56,737 bases of DNA. Origin: Corynebacterium vitaeruminis. Lineage in GTDB: Bacteria > Actinomycetota > Actinomycetes > Mycobacteriales > Mycobacteriaceae. This document shows positions 26,253 through 34,914 of the stretch, piece by piece. A program made the translations under genes and the position numbers. The notes beneath the pieces were generated by a model, which was not told the DNA's origin, ran no database searches, and was given only the letters and a program-made list of their open reading frames with translations. Every line of letters begins with the position of its first letter. Within the stretch, counting starts at the first letter, position 1. The stretch spans positions 1 through 56,737 of the forward strand of contig NZ_JVVM01000015.1 in the NCBI RefSeq assembly GCF_001054325.1, read 5' to 3'.

Positions 26253-26259
26253 CAGATTG

Positions 26260-26288
26260 AAAACCCCCGGTTATCGCCGGGGGTTTTC
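26260..26288 (+). terminator. Terminator of tRNA-Ser(GGA)
   Basis: AAAACCCCCGG and CCGGGGGTTTT flank a 6-nt loop. A perfect 11-bp stem ending in TTTT starts eight bases after the tRNA. Confidence 0.92.
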
Positions 26289-26360
26289 TTATGTTTTCAG
26301 CCATATACGCCACTCCTGGAGTACAGTTAGTTTTGTACGTCGAAGCACGGAGTGGTCATT

Positions 26361-27806
26361 ATGTTTAATAAGCGCCCGAGAATCCGAAGAGCTGGTCGAG
26401 ACCGTACCGGTGCTCGTTTCGGCTCTTTAGGTTCTGGCCGGAAATTACGAGCTGTCATCGCGACGGTGTCGGCTGTATCGCTCGCCACGCTGGTGGCGGG
26501 TTGTGGTTCGGAGGCTCAGCAGGATTCGGCGCCGGTACTGCGGATTATGGGTCCGGCGGATGGTTCGGATCAGTATACGCAGGCGGCGCAGAAGTGCTCG
26601 GATGCGTCGGGCGGAAAGTATCGCCTGGAGTATGACATTTCGGCGAAGCAGACGGATGATCAGCGTCTTCAGTTGGCTCGTCGCATTGTGGGCGGGGATT
26701 CCTCGTTCGACATTATGGGCCTTGATGTGACGTGGACTCCGGAGTTCGCGGAGGCGGGCTGGGCGCTCCCACTCCCGGAAGATATGGCCGAGCGCGTTAC
26801 GGAGGGTACCCTATCGGGTCCGTTGGACACTGCGACGTGGCAGGATCAGCTCTACGGGGCGCCGTTGAATACGAATACGCAGCTCCTGTGGTATCGAAAG
26901 TCGCTGGTAGATGGCCCGCCGAAGACGTGGGATGACTTAATCGCGACGGGGGAGAGGCTCGCCGATGAGGGCAAGCCGTCGATGATTGGCGTCCAGGCTG
27001 CCCAGTTTGAGGGCTCGGTGGTGTGGCTCAATTCGATGACAGCGTCGGCGGGCGGTCAGCTGGTCGCGCCGGATGGGCAGTCGGTCACAATTGCGGATAA
27101 CGATGCCGCGGAGCGCGCCTTGAGCACCATGCATCGCGTGGCCACGGCGAAGGGGCATGACCCGTCGATTTCGCAGTCGGATGAGAACCAGGCTCGTCTG
27201 GCATTCGACCGCGGCGATGCATTTGCGCAGGTGAATTACCCATTTGTTTATGCCGGTGCGAAGGAGAAGGCGGAGTCGGGAAATCAGGTGGCCAAGGAGG
27301 TCTTCGAGGACATGGCCTGGACCACCTACCCTGCGATGGATGAGGGCACACCGGCGCAGGTCACGATTGGTGGCCTTAACCTTGCGGTGCCGTCGACGTC
27401 GAAGCACCCGGAGCTCGCTTTCGAGGCCATCGACTGTCTGCGCAATGAGCAAAACCAGCTCAACAACGCGTTGAAGGGTGGTCTGCCGCCGACGTTGACG
27501 AAGCTTTACACGCAGGCCACGGATGAATTCAAGGAGGAATACCCGTTCTACCGCGAGATCTACGAGCAGTTGAACACGTTGGAGGAAGCCGATTCGGCTG
27601 AGCTGTCGCAGGAGGAGCGGGCGCTGTTGCCGTCGCCACGCACGGCAGGTGTGGTGACGCGCCCGAAGTCCCCTGCGTACCAGTCGTTGTCGATTTTGAT
27701 GGCGTCGCGCATTAGTCCACCGGAGGATGTTGATGCGAAGTCGCTGGTCGGCACGCTTGATGAGGAACTTCAGGCGGCCGTGAACTCGGAAGGCCTGGTG
27801 CCGTAA
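26361..27806 (+). CDS. lpqY: ABC sugar-binding lipoprotein, LpqY-like
   Basis: A 481-residue protein with a basic N-terminus, a hydrophobic segment and lipobox LVAGC (Cys48), then an extracellular solute-binding domain (family 1). Operon order and similarity to the actinobacterial LpqY-SugABC system point to trehalose uptake, but maltose-type sugars cannot be excluded. GGAG lies eight bases before ATG 26361, preferred over an upstream in-frame GTG. A palindrome GTACA-N8-TGTAC (26321-26338) overlaps a -10-like TACAGT and may be an operator. Confidence 0.85.
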   Translation: MFNKRPRIRRAGRDRTGARFGSLGSGRKLRAVIATVSAVSLATLVAGCGSEAQQDSAPVLRIMGPADGSDQYTQAAQKCSDASGGKYRLEYDISAKQTDDQRLQLARRIVGGDSSFDIMGLDVTWTPEFAEAGWALPLPEDMAERVTEGTLSGPLDTATWQDQLYGAPLNTNTQLLWYRKSLVDGPPKTWDDLIATGERLADEGKPSMIGVQAAQFEGSVVWLNSMTASAGGQLVAPDGQSVTIADNDAAERALSTMHRVATAKGHDPSISQSDENQARLAFDRGDAFAQVNYPFVYAGAKEKAESGNQVAKEVFEDMAWTTYPAMDEGTPAQVTIGGLNLAVPSTSKHPELAFEAIDCLRNEQNQLNNALKGGLPPTLTKLYTQATDEFKEEYPFYREIYEQLNTLEEADSAELSQEERALLPSPRTAGVVTRPKSPAYQSLSILMASRISPPEDVDAKSLVGTLDEELQAAVNSEGLVP

Positions 27807-28724
27807 ATGTCTGATAAATCTACGAAAACTAAGTCCACGCTTTCCGACGGGCGTCGCGCCGAGCGTCGCCTCGGTCTGCTGTTGGTGGCTCCTGCGCTGA
27901 TTTTGATGCTGGCGGTGACGGCGTACCCCATCGGGTACGCGATTTGGCTGTCGCTGCAGCGCTATGACCTGCGTTTCCCCGAGGACCGCGAGTTTATCGG
28001 CCTGCAGAACTACGCATCTGTGTTGACCAGTAGTTATTGGTGGGAAGCGCTGGGTGTGACGGCCTTTATCACGCTGGTTTCGGTAGCGGTTGAACTGGTG
28101 CTTGGCATGGCTATCGCGATGGTGATGTACCGCGCGATTTTCGGCCGCGGCCTGATCCGCACGGTGGTGTTGATTCCGTACGGCATCGTCACGGTGGCGG
28201 CGGCGTACTCGTGGAATTACGCGTGGACGCCGGGGACGGGCTATCTCGCTAATTTGCTTCCCGACGGCACCGCGCCGCTGACGGAGCAATGGCCGTCGAT
28301 ATTTATCATCATCGGCGCTGAAATTTGGAAGACGACTCCATTCATGGCGCTGCTGCTTCTTGCGGGTCTGGCGCTGGTGCCTGACGACGCGCTGAAGGCG
28401 GCCGAGTTGGATGGCGCGGGCTTCTGGCAGCGCTTTTTCAAGATCACGTTGCCGCTGATGAAGCCATCGATTGTGGTGGCTCTGCTGTTCCGCACTCTGG
28501 ATGCTTTCCGAGTATTCGACAACATCTACATTCTGACCAAGGGCAATAATGGCACTGGTTCGGTGTCGATTCTGGGTTACAACAACCTGTTTAAGGCGTT
28601 CAACCTGGGTATTGGTTCAGCAATTTCGGTGTTGATCTTCGTGTGCGTGGCGCTGATTGCAATTGTGTTCGTCAAGGGCTTCGGGGCCTCGTCGCCGAGC
28701 GCGGCCGCGGGCAAGAATAATTAG
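27807..28724 (+). CDS. sugA: ABC sugar transporter permease 1 (SugA-like)
   Basis: A 305-residue permease with six helices and the EAA loop DALKAAELDGAGFWQRFFKITLP near residues 195-217. It begins at the base after the lpqY stop, so the two are translated together. It forms the channel with SugB. Start ATG 27807. Confidence 0.88.
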   Translation: MSDKSTKTKSTLSDGRRAERRLGLLLVAPALILMLAVTAYPIGYAIWLSLQRYDLRFPEDREFIGLQNYASVLTSSYWWEALGVTAFITLVSVAVELVLGMAIAMVMYRAIFGRGLIRTVVLIPYGIVTVAAAYSWNYAWTPGTGYLANLLPDGTAPLTEQWPSIFIIIGAEIWKTTPFMALLLLAGLALVPDDALKAAELDGAGFWQRFFKITLPLMKPSIVVALLFRTLDAFRVFDNIYILTKGNNGTGSVSILGYNNLFKAFNLGIGSAISVLIFVCVALIAIVFVKGFGASSPSAAAGKNN

Positions 28725-28736
28725 GAGGCGATTGCA

Positions 28737-29576
28737 GTGCACAATACGGATAAGACACCGAAGCAACGCGTCGCATGGACAATCGGCATCGCTTTGGTGG
28801 TCATTTACGCGCTGGTGCCGGTGCTGTGGATTGCCAGCTTGTCGTTCAAGCCGACAACCGATCTGCACGATGGCCACTTCATCCCGCGCAATTGGACGTT
28901 GGATAACTACCGCGGCATCTTCCAGACCAGTGAATTTACCCGCGCGCTGATCAACTCGATTGGTATTGGGCTGATCACAACGCTGCTGGCAGTAATTGTC
29001 GGCACGATGGCGGCCTACGCAATCGCTCGCCTGGAGTTTCCGGGCAAGTCGGTGATTTTGGGAGTCTCGCTGCTAATCGCCATGTTCCCGCAGGTCTCCC
29101 TGGTCAGCCCGCTGTTCGACATCGAGCGCAAGCTCGGCCTGTTCGACACCTGGCCAGGCCTGATTCTGCCGTACATCACTTTCGCACTTCCGATGGCGAT
29201 CTTCATTCTGTCCTCCTTCTTCCGGGAGATTCCCTGGGAGCTGGAGAAGGCAGCGCAAATGGATGGCGCGACCCCGTTCCAGGCATTCCGCCTGGTGGTG
29301 GCGCCGCTGGCGATTCCGGGAATCGTCACCGCTGCAATTCTGGTATTCATCTTCGCGTGGAATGACTTCCTGCTGGCGGTGTCGTTGACCTCGACGGAGG
29401 CGTCACGTACGGCACCGGCGGCGATGGCGAACTTCACCGGCTCGTCGCAGTTTGATGAGCCGACCGGTTCCATCGCGGCGGCCGCGATTGTCATCACCAT
29501 TCCGATTGTCATCTTTGTGGTTATTTTCCAACGTCGAATTGTCGCTGGTCTTACCTCCGGCGCAGTCAAGGGCTAA
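28737..29576 (+). CDS. sugB: ABC sugar transporter permease 2 (SugB-like)
   Basis: A 279-residue permease with six helices and EAA loop [24 protein letters not shown]. Translation starts at GTG 28737 with AGGAGGCG about seven bases upstream. It is twelve bases downstream of sugA. Confidence 0.88.
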   Translation: MHNTDKTPKQRVAWTIGIALVVIYALVPVLWIASLSFKPTTDLHDGHFIPRNWTLDNYRGIFQTSEFTRALINSIGIGLITTLLAVIVGTMAAYAIARLEFPGKSVILGVSLLIAMFPQVSLVSPLFDIERKLGLFDTWPGLILPYITFALPMAIFILSSFFREIPWELEKAAQMDGATPFQAFRLVVAPLAIPGIVTAAILVFIFAWNDFLLAVSLTSTEASRTAPAAMANFTGSSQFDEPTGSIAAAAIVITIPIVIFVVIFQRRIVAGLTSGAVKG

Positions 29577-29594
29577 AGAAGGTTAGAGCTAAAA

Positions 29595-30746
29595 ATGGCT
29601 GAAATTGAACTAAAGCACGTGTACAAGCGCTTTCCTGATGGTCACATCGGTGTGGAAGACGCGAATCTCAAAATCGACGACGGCGAGTTCATCATCCTCG
29701 TCGGCCCCTCCGGCTGCGGTAAGTCGACGATGCTGAACATGATTGCAGGGCTGGAGGACATCTCCGATGGTGACCTGCTCATCGGTGGCGAGCGCATGAA
29801 TGATGTCGCTCCGAAGGACCGCGATATCGCCATGGTGTTTCAGTCCTACGCGCTGTACCCGCACATGAACGTCCGCGAGAACATCGCTTTCCCGCTCAAG
29901 CTGGCAAAACTGCCGAAGAAGGAGATTGAGAAGAAGGTCAACGAGGCCGCCGAAATTCTCGATCTGACGGAGTTCCTCGACCGCAAGCCCGCGCATCTCT
30001 CGGGTGGTCAGCGTCAGCGCGTGGCAATGGGCCGCGCCATCGTCCGCCGCCCCAAGGTCTTCCTCATGGACGAGCCTCTTTCCAACCTGGATGCCAAGCT
30101 CCGCGTCCAGATGCGCACCGAAATTGCCCAGCTGCAGGAACGTCTCAGCACCACCACTGTCTACGTCACACACGATCAAACTGAGGCCATGACGTTGGGC
30201 GACCGCGTCGTTGTGCTGAAAAAGGGCGTTATCCAGCAAATTGGCGCTCCGCAAGAGCTCTACCACCGACCGGTCAACGTCTTCGTCGCCGGCTTCATCG
30301 GCTCACCCGCCATGAACTTCCTGCCTGCTACTGTGCTTGACGACGGCCACAGCGTCGACACCGCCCTGGGCCACCTGCCACTCCCGGAAAAATTTGCCCC
30401 GGGTCGGAAGGTAATCGTCGGCTTGCGACCAGAGGCTTTCGAAGACGCCGCCCTGACCGACGACAATTGCGATGCACCAACGGTCGAGGTCGAGGTGTCC
30501 GTCCTGGAGGCGATGGGCTCCGAGCAGTTCATTCACTTCCCACTCCCGGAAATTGATTTGAAGGGTCATGCCGCAGCTGAGGAGGCTGGCCTGGCGGATA
30601 ACCCGCATGCCATGTTGGTGGCTCGAGTCGATGCGGAGTCGAATGTGCGTCGAGGTCAGAAGATTACGTTGGCCATCAACACGGACAAGTTGAATGTCTT
30701 TGATTCTGAGTCGGGTGAGAACTTGGCGTTGAAGGCTAAGAACTAA
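29595..30746 (+). CDS. sugC: ABC sugar transporter ATPase (SugC/MsmK-like)
   Basis: The 383-residue ATPase has Walker A GPSGCGKST, signature LSGGQRQRVAMGRA, Walker B VFLMDEPLSNLDAK and a C-terminal TOBE domain, as in sugar importers of the MalK type. It is the last gene of the four-gene importer operon. Two exact ACTCCCGGAA motifs (30380, 30542) and one 11-mer (30335) lie in the TOBE-coding part. Confidence 0.9.
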   Translation: MAEIELKHVYKRFPDGHIGVEDANLKIDDGEFIILVGPSGCGKSTMLNMIAGLEDISDGDLLIGGERMNDVAPKDRDIAMVFQSYALYPHMNVRENIAFPLKLAKLPKKEIEKKVNEAAEILDLTEFLDRKPAHLSGGQRQRVAMGRAIVRRPKVFLMDEPLSNLDAKLRVQMRTEIAQLQERLSTTTVYVTHDQTEAMTLGDRVVVLKKGVIQQIGAPQELYHRPVNVFVAGFIGSPAMNFLPATVLDDGHSVDTALGHLPLPEKFAPGRKVIVGLRPEAFEDAALTDDNCDAPTVEVEVSVLEAMGSEQFIHFPLPEIDLKGHAAAEEAGLADNPHAMLVARVDAESNVRRGQKITLAINTDKLNVFDSESGENLALKAKN

Positions 30747-30780
30747 GACTAAGAATCAAGGCTAAGAATCAAGGCTAAAA
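30735..30780 (+). repeat. 13-bp tandem repeat after sugC
   Basis: Two perfect CTAAGAATCAAGG units (30749-30761, 30762-30774), with partial units on both sides, span the sugC stop codon. No clear terminator for the operon was found here. Confidence 0.6.
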
Positions 30781-30800
30781 CTGTCGGCCAGACAGCGGCG

Positions 30801-30829
30801 TGACTTTTTGTACGCAGCTGTAGTAGGCT
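30801..30829 (+). promoter_or_regulatory. Promoter of the SRP RNA gene
   Basis: TGACTT (30801-30806) and TAGGCT (30824-30829) are 17 bp apart and end eight bases before the predicted RNA 5' end. Confidence 0.45.
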
Positions 30830-30837
30830 GTCTTCAC

Positions 30838-30925
30838 GGATCCCATGTGGCGTCCATCTCGTGAACTCCCCCAGGGCAGGAATGCAGCAAGGGTCAGCGA
30901 GCTCTGACGGGTGCGTGGGGTCCCC
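30838..30925 (+). ncRNA. ffs: Small signal recognition particle RNA (4.5S type)
   Basis: The conserved SRP domain IV is unmistakable: GGGCAGGAATGCAGCAAGGG around 30872-30893, in a long hairpin. The ends pair as GGATCCCATGT with GCGTGGGGTCC, and a T-run follows at 30926 as terminator. It binds Ffh for co-translational membrane targeting. A location near tRNA-Ser and dnaX is usual in corynebacteria and mycobacteria. Confidence 0.9.
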
Positions 30926-31009
30926 TTTTTTTATCCCCAGCGTTCTTCTGGCACTTGTGGCAAGGTTTCGGGCACTTGTCGACGGTTTCCTGTGACCTAT
31001 CGATGTTTT

Positions 31010-31104
31010 TCGGCACTTATCCCCGCGATATTGGCCAGGCCATTTCACCTATCGATGAGCTATTCACTTATGGCCACGCTGCAGCTCATCGATAGGTGAA
31101 TACC
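31010..31104. repeat. Dispersed 95-bp repeat, copy 2
   Basis: This stretch aligns with 112-207. It contains a perfect 18-bp inverted repeat, TTCACCTATCGATGAGCT (31044-31061) and its complement (31083-31100), around a 21-nt loop. A further pair, CACTTATGGCCA and TGGCCACAAGTG, extends just past it. The preceding 60 bp hold degenerate CACTTGT and CCTATCGATG units. Like copy 1 it follows a stable-RNA gene. Confidence 0.8.
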
Positions 31105-31156
31105 TTGGCCACAAGTGGTCGTGTTTCGCGTTCGCTGGTCTGGAAGAATACTGTGC

Positions 31157-32728
31157 ATGAGCGATGCCAACGACATGCGAGTGCCACCACAGGCAACACG
31201 AGAACCGCTAGAAACTCCAGAACCACAACAGCCACAGGCCCGAGAAGTCCCAGCCCCGATGGGCGTGTGGGACTCCTTCCGGTTCGCAGTTTCTTCACCG
31301 AAGCGCCTGCGCACCGAGCTGCTGGCCGGCGCAGCGGTGTCGTTCGCGCTGATTCCCGAGGTCATTTCGTTTTCCATCTTGGCGGGCGTGGACCCGGCGG
31401 TGGGGCTGTTTAGCTCGGTGATTATGGCCATCGTGATCGCCTTCACGGGTGGTCGCCCGGCCATGATTACCGCTGCCGCCGGTTCGGTTGCGCTCGTCGT
31501 GGCGCCACTGTCGCGGACGTATGGGATGGATTACCTAATCCCGACGGTGTTGCTCGCGGGCGTGTTGCAGATTGCTTTTGCGGCGTTGGGGATCGCTAAG
31601 CTGCAGCGTTTCATTCCGCGCGCGGTCATGATTGGATTTGTCAACGCGCTGGGCATCCTCATTTTCACCGCGCAGCTGGAGCATCTCATCGATGTGCCGT
31701 GGCTGGTGTATCCGCTGGTCGCTCTGGGTATTGCAATTATGGTGTTCCTGCCCCGTGTGTTCACCGCGATTCCGGCTCCGCTGGTGACTGTGCTCGTCGT
31801 CACGCTTGTTGCGGTGGTGGCGGATTGGCGCGTGCCGAACGTGAGCGATATGGGTGAGCTCCCGGAATCCCTCCCGCAGCTGCTGATCCCGAATGTGCCG
31901 CTGACCTGGGAGACTCTGCAGCTGATTGCGCCGTATTCGGTTGGCGTGGCGATCGTCGGCATTATGGAATCGTTGATGACGGCGAAACTCGTCGACGACA
32001 TCACGGACACACATTCGGACAAGACTCGCGAGACGTGGGGGCTCGGTGTCGCGAACATTGCGGGCGGTTTCTTCGGCGGTATCGCTGGCTGCGCGATGAT
32101 TGGTCAGACGATGGTGGGTGTGAAGGAATCGTCGGGACGCACTCGCTTGACGACGCTCTTTTCCGGCGTCTTCCTGCTCATTCTGGTCCTTCTGCTCAGT
32201 TCTGCAGTCGGTGCGATTCCGATGGCTGCGCTCGTTGCGGTGATGGTCGTGGTGTCGGTGGACACTGTCGATTGGCGCTCGATTTCCCCGCGGACATTGC
32301 GCCTGATGCCGCGTTCGGAGACGGCGGTGATGCTGGTGACGGTCATCGCCACGCTGGCGACGGATAACCTTGCCATCGGTGTGATTTCGGGCGTGGTCGT
32401 GGCGTCGCTGATGTTCGCGCGCCGTGTCGCTCACCTGGTCAGGATCGAAGTGCTTGACGACGACCCCAGCGCCCACTCCCGGACGTACAAGGTGCGGGGT
32501 CAGCTGTTCTTCGCCTCCAGTAACGACCTGGTGTACCAGTTCGACTACACCGACCCTGCGCAGCGGATTGTCATCGATATGTCGGAGGCCGAAATTTGGG
32601 ATGCTTCCACGGTGGCGGCATTGGATTCGGTGCGGGGTAAGTTTGCTGACCGGGGCAAAGAGGTAGAAATTATCGGTTTGGAGGGGCCGAGTAAGCAGCG
32701 TCTGGATGCTCTGTCGGGGAAGTTGTAG
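31157..32728 (+). CDS. SulP-family anion transporter with STAS domain
   Basis: The 523-residue protein has a polar Pro/Gln-rich N-terminus of about 40 residues, then a SulP membrane domain (SFALIPEVISFSILAGVDPAVGLFSS, GRPAMITAAAGSVALV) and a C-terminal STAS domain (about 430-520, VIDMSEAEIWDASTVAALD). SulP proteins move sulfate, bicarbonate or dicarboxylates; the anion here is not predictable. I chose ATG 31157 because codons upstream fall in the repeat region. Confidence 0.88.
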   Translation: MSDANDMRVPPQATREPLETPEPQQPQAREVPAPMGVWDSFRFAVSSPKRLRTELLAGAAVSFALIPEVISFSILAGVDPAVGLFSSVIMAIVIAFTGGRPAMITAAAGSVALVVAPLSRTYGMDYLIPTVLLAGVLQIAFAALGIAKLQRFIPRAVMIGFVNALGILIFTAQLEHLIDVPWLVYPLVALGIAIMVFLPRVFTAIPAPLVTVLVVTLVAVVADWRVPNVSDMGELPESLPQLLIPNVPLTWETLQLIAPYSVGVAIVGIMESLMTAKLVDDITDTHSDKTRETWGLGVANIAGGFFGGIAGCAMIGQTMVGVKESSGRTRLTTLFSGVFLLILVLLLSSAVGAIPMAALVAVMVVVSVDTVDWRSISPRTLRLMPRSETAVMLVTVIATLATDNLAIGVISGVVVASLMFARRVAHLVRIEVLDDDPSAHSRTYKVRGQLFFASSNDLVYQFDYTDPAQRIVIDMSEAEIWDASTVAALDSVRGKFADRGKEVEIIGLEGPSKQRLDALSGKL

Positions 32729-32776
32729 AAATCCCAATCCGGGGTATGCCTTACACTTAGTTGCAAAGCCGGATGC

Positions 32777-32801
32777 GGCGCGGGAAAAGTTTTTCCGTGC
32801 C
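32777..32801 (+). promoter_or_regulatory. Hairpin in the aspT leader
   Basis: GGCGCGGGAAAA and TTTTTCCGTGCC pair almost completely around a single G. A -10-like TACACT is at 32752-32757, so the hairpin would be inside the 5' untranslated RNA, 51 bases before the chosen start codon. It could also terminate SulP transcripts. Confidence 0.4.
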
Positions 32802-32852
32802 AGGTTTGTCAGGTTTTAACTTATGTCCGATACCTGGGAGGGTGCGTACACC

Positions 32853-34124
32853 ATGGCCGTGGATTCCTTTGATGTTCAGCAGTTGGCGGCACACAAGGAT
32901 GAGTTTGCGAAGGCATATGAGGAACTGAAGTCCCGTAACCTCGCGTTGAATTTGACTCGTGGTAAGCCGTCGTCGGAGCAGCTTGATTTCGCAAACGCTC
33001 TGCTGGGTCTCCCGGCGCCGGATTACATTTCGGCTTCTGGGGAAGACGTCCGCAATTACGGCAACGCCAAGGGTATTACTGATATCCGCGCTATCTGGGC
33101 GGAACTGATGGATCTGCCGGTGGAAAACGTCCTGGCACAGGATGCTTCCAGCCTGAACATCCAGTTTGACCTGATTTCCTGGGCCATGCAGTTCGGCAAC
33201 GTCGACTCGGAGCGCCCGTGGAACGAGGAGCCGGTGCTTAAGTGGCTGTGCCCGGTTCCGGGGTATGACCGCCACTTTGCCATTACGCAGCACTTCGGCA
33301 TTGAGATGATCCAGGTGCCGTTGAACGAAGACGGTCCGGATATGGATGTCGTGGAGAAGCTGGTTGCCTCCGATCCGCAGATTAAGGGCATGTGGAATGT
33401 CCCGATGTTCTCGAACCCGACGGGCGTGATTTACAGCGCTGAGGTCTGCCGTCGTCTGGTTGAAATGGAAACCGCCGCTCCGGATTTCCGTCTGATGTGG
33501 GATAACGCCTACATGGTTCACACGCTGACGGATGAGTTCCCGGAGATTCACAACGTCATTAAGTGGGCGGAAGAGGCCGGTAATCCGAACCGCGTGTGGG
33601 CTTTCGGCTCGACCTCGAAGATCACCTTCGCTGGCGCTGGCGTTGCTTTCTACGCTTCTTCGGATGCCAACTTGGAGGATTACCTCAAGCACGCTGGTAT
33701 CCGCGGCATTGGCCCGAACAAGGTCAACCAGCTGGCTCACGCCAAGTTCTTCGGTGACGCGGAGGGTGTGCGTGAGCAGATGCGCCGTCATGCAGGTTCG
33801 CTGGCTCCGAAGTTTGAGAAGGTGCTGCAGATTCTGGATGAGCGCCTGACGGAGTACGGTGTGGCAGAGTGGTCGAAGCCAACCGGCGGTTACTTCATCA
33901 ACCTCGACGTGGTTGATGGCACCGCTCGTCGCGTGGTGGAGTTGGCTAAGGAGGCCGGTATTGCGCTAACCGGTTCTGGTTCTTCCTTCCCGCTGAAGCA
34001 GGATCCGAATGACCGCAACATCCGTCTGGCACCGTCGCTGCCTCCGATGGAGGAGCTCGAGGTCGCTATGGACGGCGTCGCTACTTGTGTGCTGCTCGCC
34101 GCTGCTGAGAAGGCGACTGCGTAG
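32853..34124 (+). CDS. aspT: Aspartate aminotransferase, AspT (class Ic) type
   Basis: This PLP enzyme of about 423 residues belongs to the actinobacterial class I group found beside dnaX: LNLTRGKPSSEQLDFANALL, NYGNAKGITDIRAIWAELM, SNPTGVIYS, and the PLP-lysine region FGSTSKITFAGAGVAF. It makes aspartate from oxaloacetate and glutamate; the C. glutamicum and M. tuberculosis (Rv3722c) relatives have been characterised as aspartate aminotransferases. The start at 32853 has GGGAGGG ten bases upstream; ATG 32823 in frame is the alternative. Conserved synteny supports the name. Confidence 0.87.
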   Translation: MAVDSFDVQQLAAHKDEFAKAYEELKSRNLALNLTRGKPSSEQLDFANALLGLPAPDYISASGEDVRNYGNAKGITDIRAIWAELMDLPVENVLAQDASSLNIQFDLISWAMQFGNVDSERPWNEEPVLKWLCPVPGYDRHFAITQHFGIEMIQVPLNEDGPDMDVVEKLVASDPQIKGMWNVPMFSNPTGVIYSAEVCRRLVEMETAAPDFRLMWDNAYMVHTLTDEFPEIHNVIKWAEEAGNPNRVWAFGSTSKITFAGAGVAFYASSDANLEDYLKHAGIRGIGPNKVNQLAHAKFFGDAEGVREQMRRHAGSLAPKFEKVLQILDERLTEYGVAEWSKPTGGYFINLDVVDGTARRVVELAKEAGIALTGSGSSFPLKQDPNDRNIRLAPSLPPMEELEVAMDGVATCVLLAAAEKATA

Positions 34125-34158
34125 GCCAGGTAGGTCGAGTGGGTCGGGATAGGACTGT

Positions 34159-34884
34159 ATGAACTTCGAAGAGACGAAGTTTTGGATCTCCGGACTTTTC
34201 CCCGGAGAACCCCAGGTCGGTGAGTATGTGACGGAGCTGCCGGCCAGTGGTCGGCACGGGCAGGAACACGATTCGGATCCGCTTCGGGTCGCTGAGTTCT
34301 CGCTTTACGACGAGCCGGACGGCCAAGCGAACGAGCGTCGTCCGGAAACGGCAGCCGCCACGGTGGAGTTGGGCCGCAACTACTGTGGCCTGACCGGCGC
34401 AGCGGAGACCGATATCCGGGTGGAGCTTTTCGCCGTCGCTTACGCTGATTTTCCCGTGGCCACCATGGTCGCGGCCGCGGGAGCGCTGGTGGAGGAAGAG
34501 CCGGAGTTCCTGTCGCCAATTCCGGGCCGTGTCATCCCGAATGCGATTCGGTTAGCGGCCGATCAGGCGGCTGGGGTAGGGGAGTCGTCGTCAAGCACGG
34601 CCTTTAGCGTGGCACACGTGCTGTGCACGGTGCCGTACGTGTGGAGCGACGGGGTGCCGAATGTGTCCGAGATGCCGGGCAAGATCAGCCTGCATGAGGG
34701 TGATGTGGAGTCCCCGCAGGGACGCATGACCACGATGACGCAGCTGGTGCCGATCACGGATGCGGAGCTGGAGTTTTATGAGCAGCAGGGGCCGCAGGCG
34801 CTGATGCAGAAGTTGGCCGAAGTGGATGCTGACCTGCGGGATTGGTGCCGTGAGTCGGTTGTTTCCCAGGAGGGTTCGAACTAG
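34159..34884 (+). CDS. SUFU-like (suppressor-of-fused domain) protein
   Basis: The 241-residue soluble acidic protein has a C-terminal segment TQLVPITDAELEFYEQQG followed by PQALMQKL, close to the conserved end of bacterial suppressor-of-fused domains, and a central VELFAVAYADFPVATMV part that fits them. The function of bacterial SUFU proteins is not clear; some are immunity proteins to polymorphic toxins, but no toxin is seen here. It lies between aspT and dnaX on the same strand, 34 bases after aspT. Assignment rests on short motifs. Confidence 0.55.
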   Translation: MNFEETKFWISGLFPGEPQVGEYVTELPASGRHGQEHDSDPLRVAEFSLYDEPDGQANERRPETAAATVELGRNYCGLTGAAETDIRVELFAVAYADFPVATMVAAAGALVEEEPEFLSPIPGRVIPNAIRLAADQAAGVGESSSSTAFSVAHVLCTVPYVWSDGVPNVSEMPGKISLHEGDVESPQGRMTTMTQLVPITDAELEFYEQQGPQALMQKLAEVDADLRDWCRESVVSQEGSN

Positions 34885-34914
34885 CCGATCCGGGGTGGAA
34901 GGTAGGCTGAGCAC

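Larger units (their letters stand above)
19976..30551. repeat. Dispersed motif CCACTCCCGGAA, 15 exact cores
   Basis: Exact ACTCCCGGAA starts at 19976, 21045, 21120, 21796, 21939, 22035, 25961, 26772, 30380 and 30542; its complement starts at 20480, 24910, 24977, 25086 and 25974. Twelve of the 15 lie within 6.1 kb. Most carry CC, TC or GC before the core and A/T after it. Some fifteen near copies (for example 19642, 21849, 22400, 23289, 24479) fill the same region. Confidence 0.85.
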
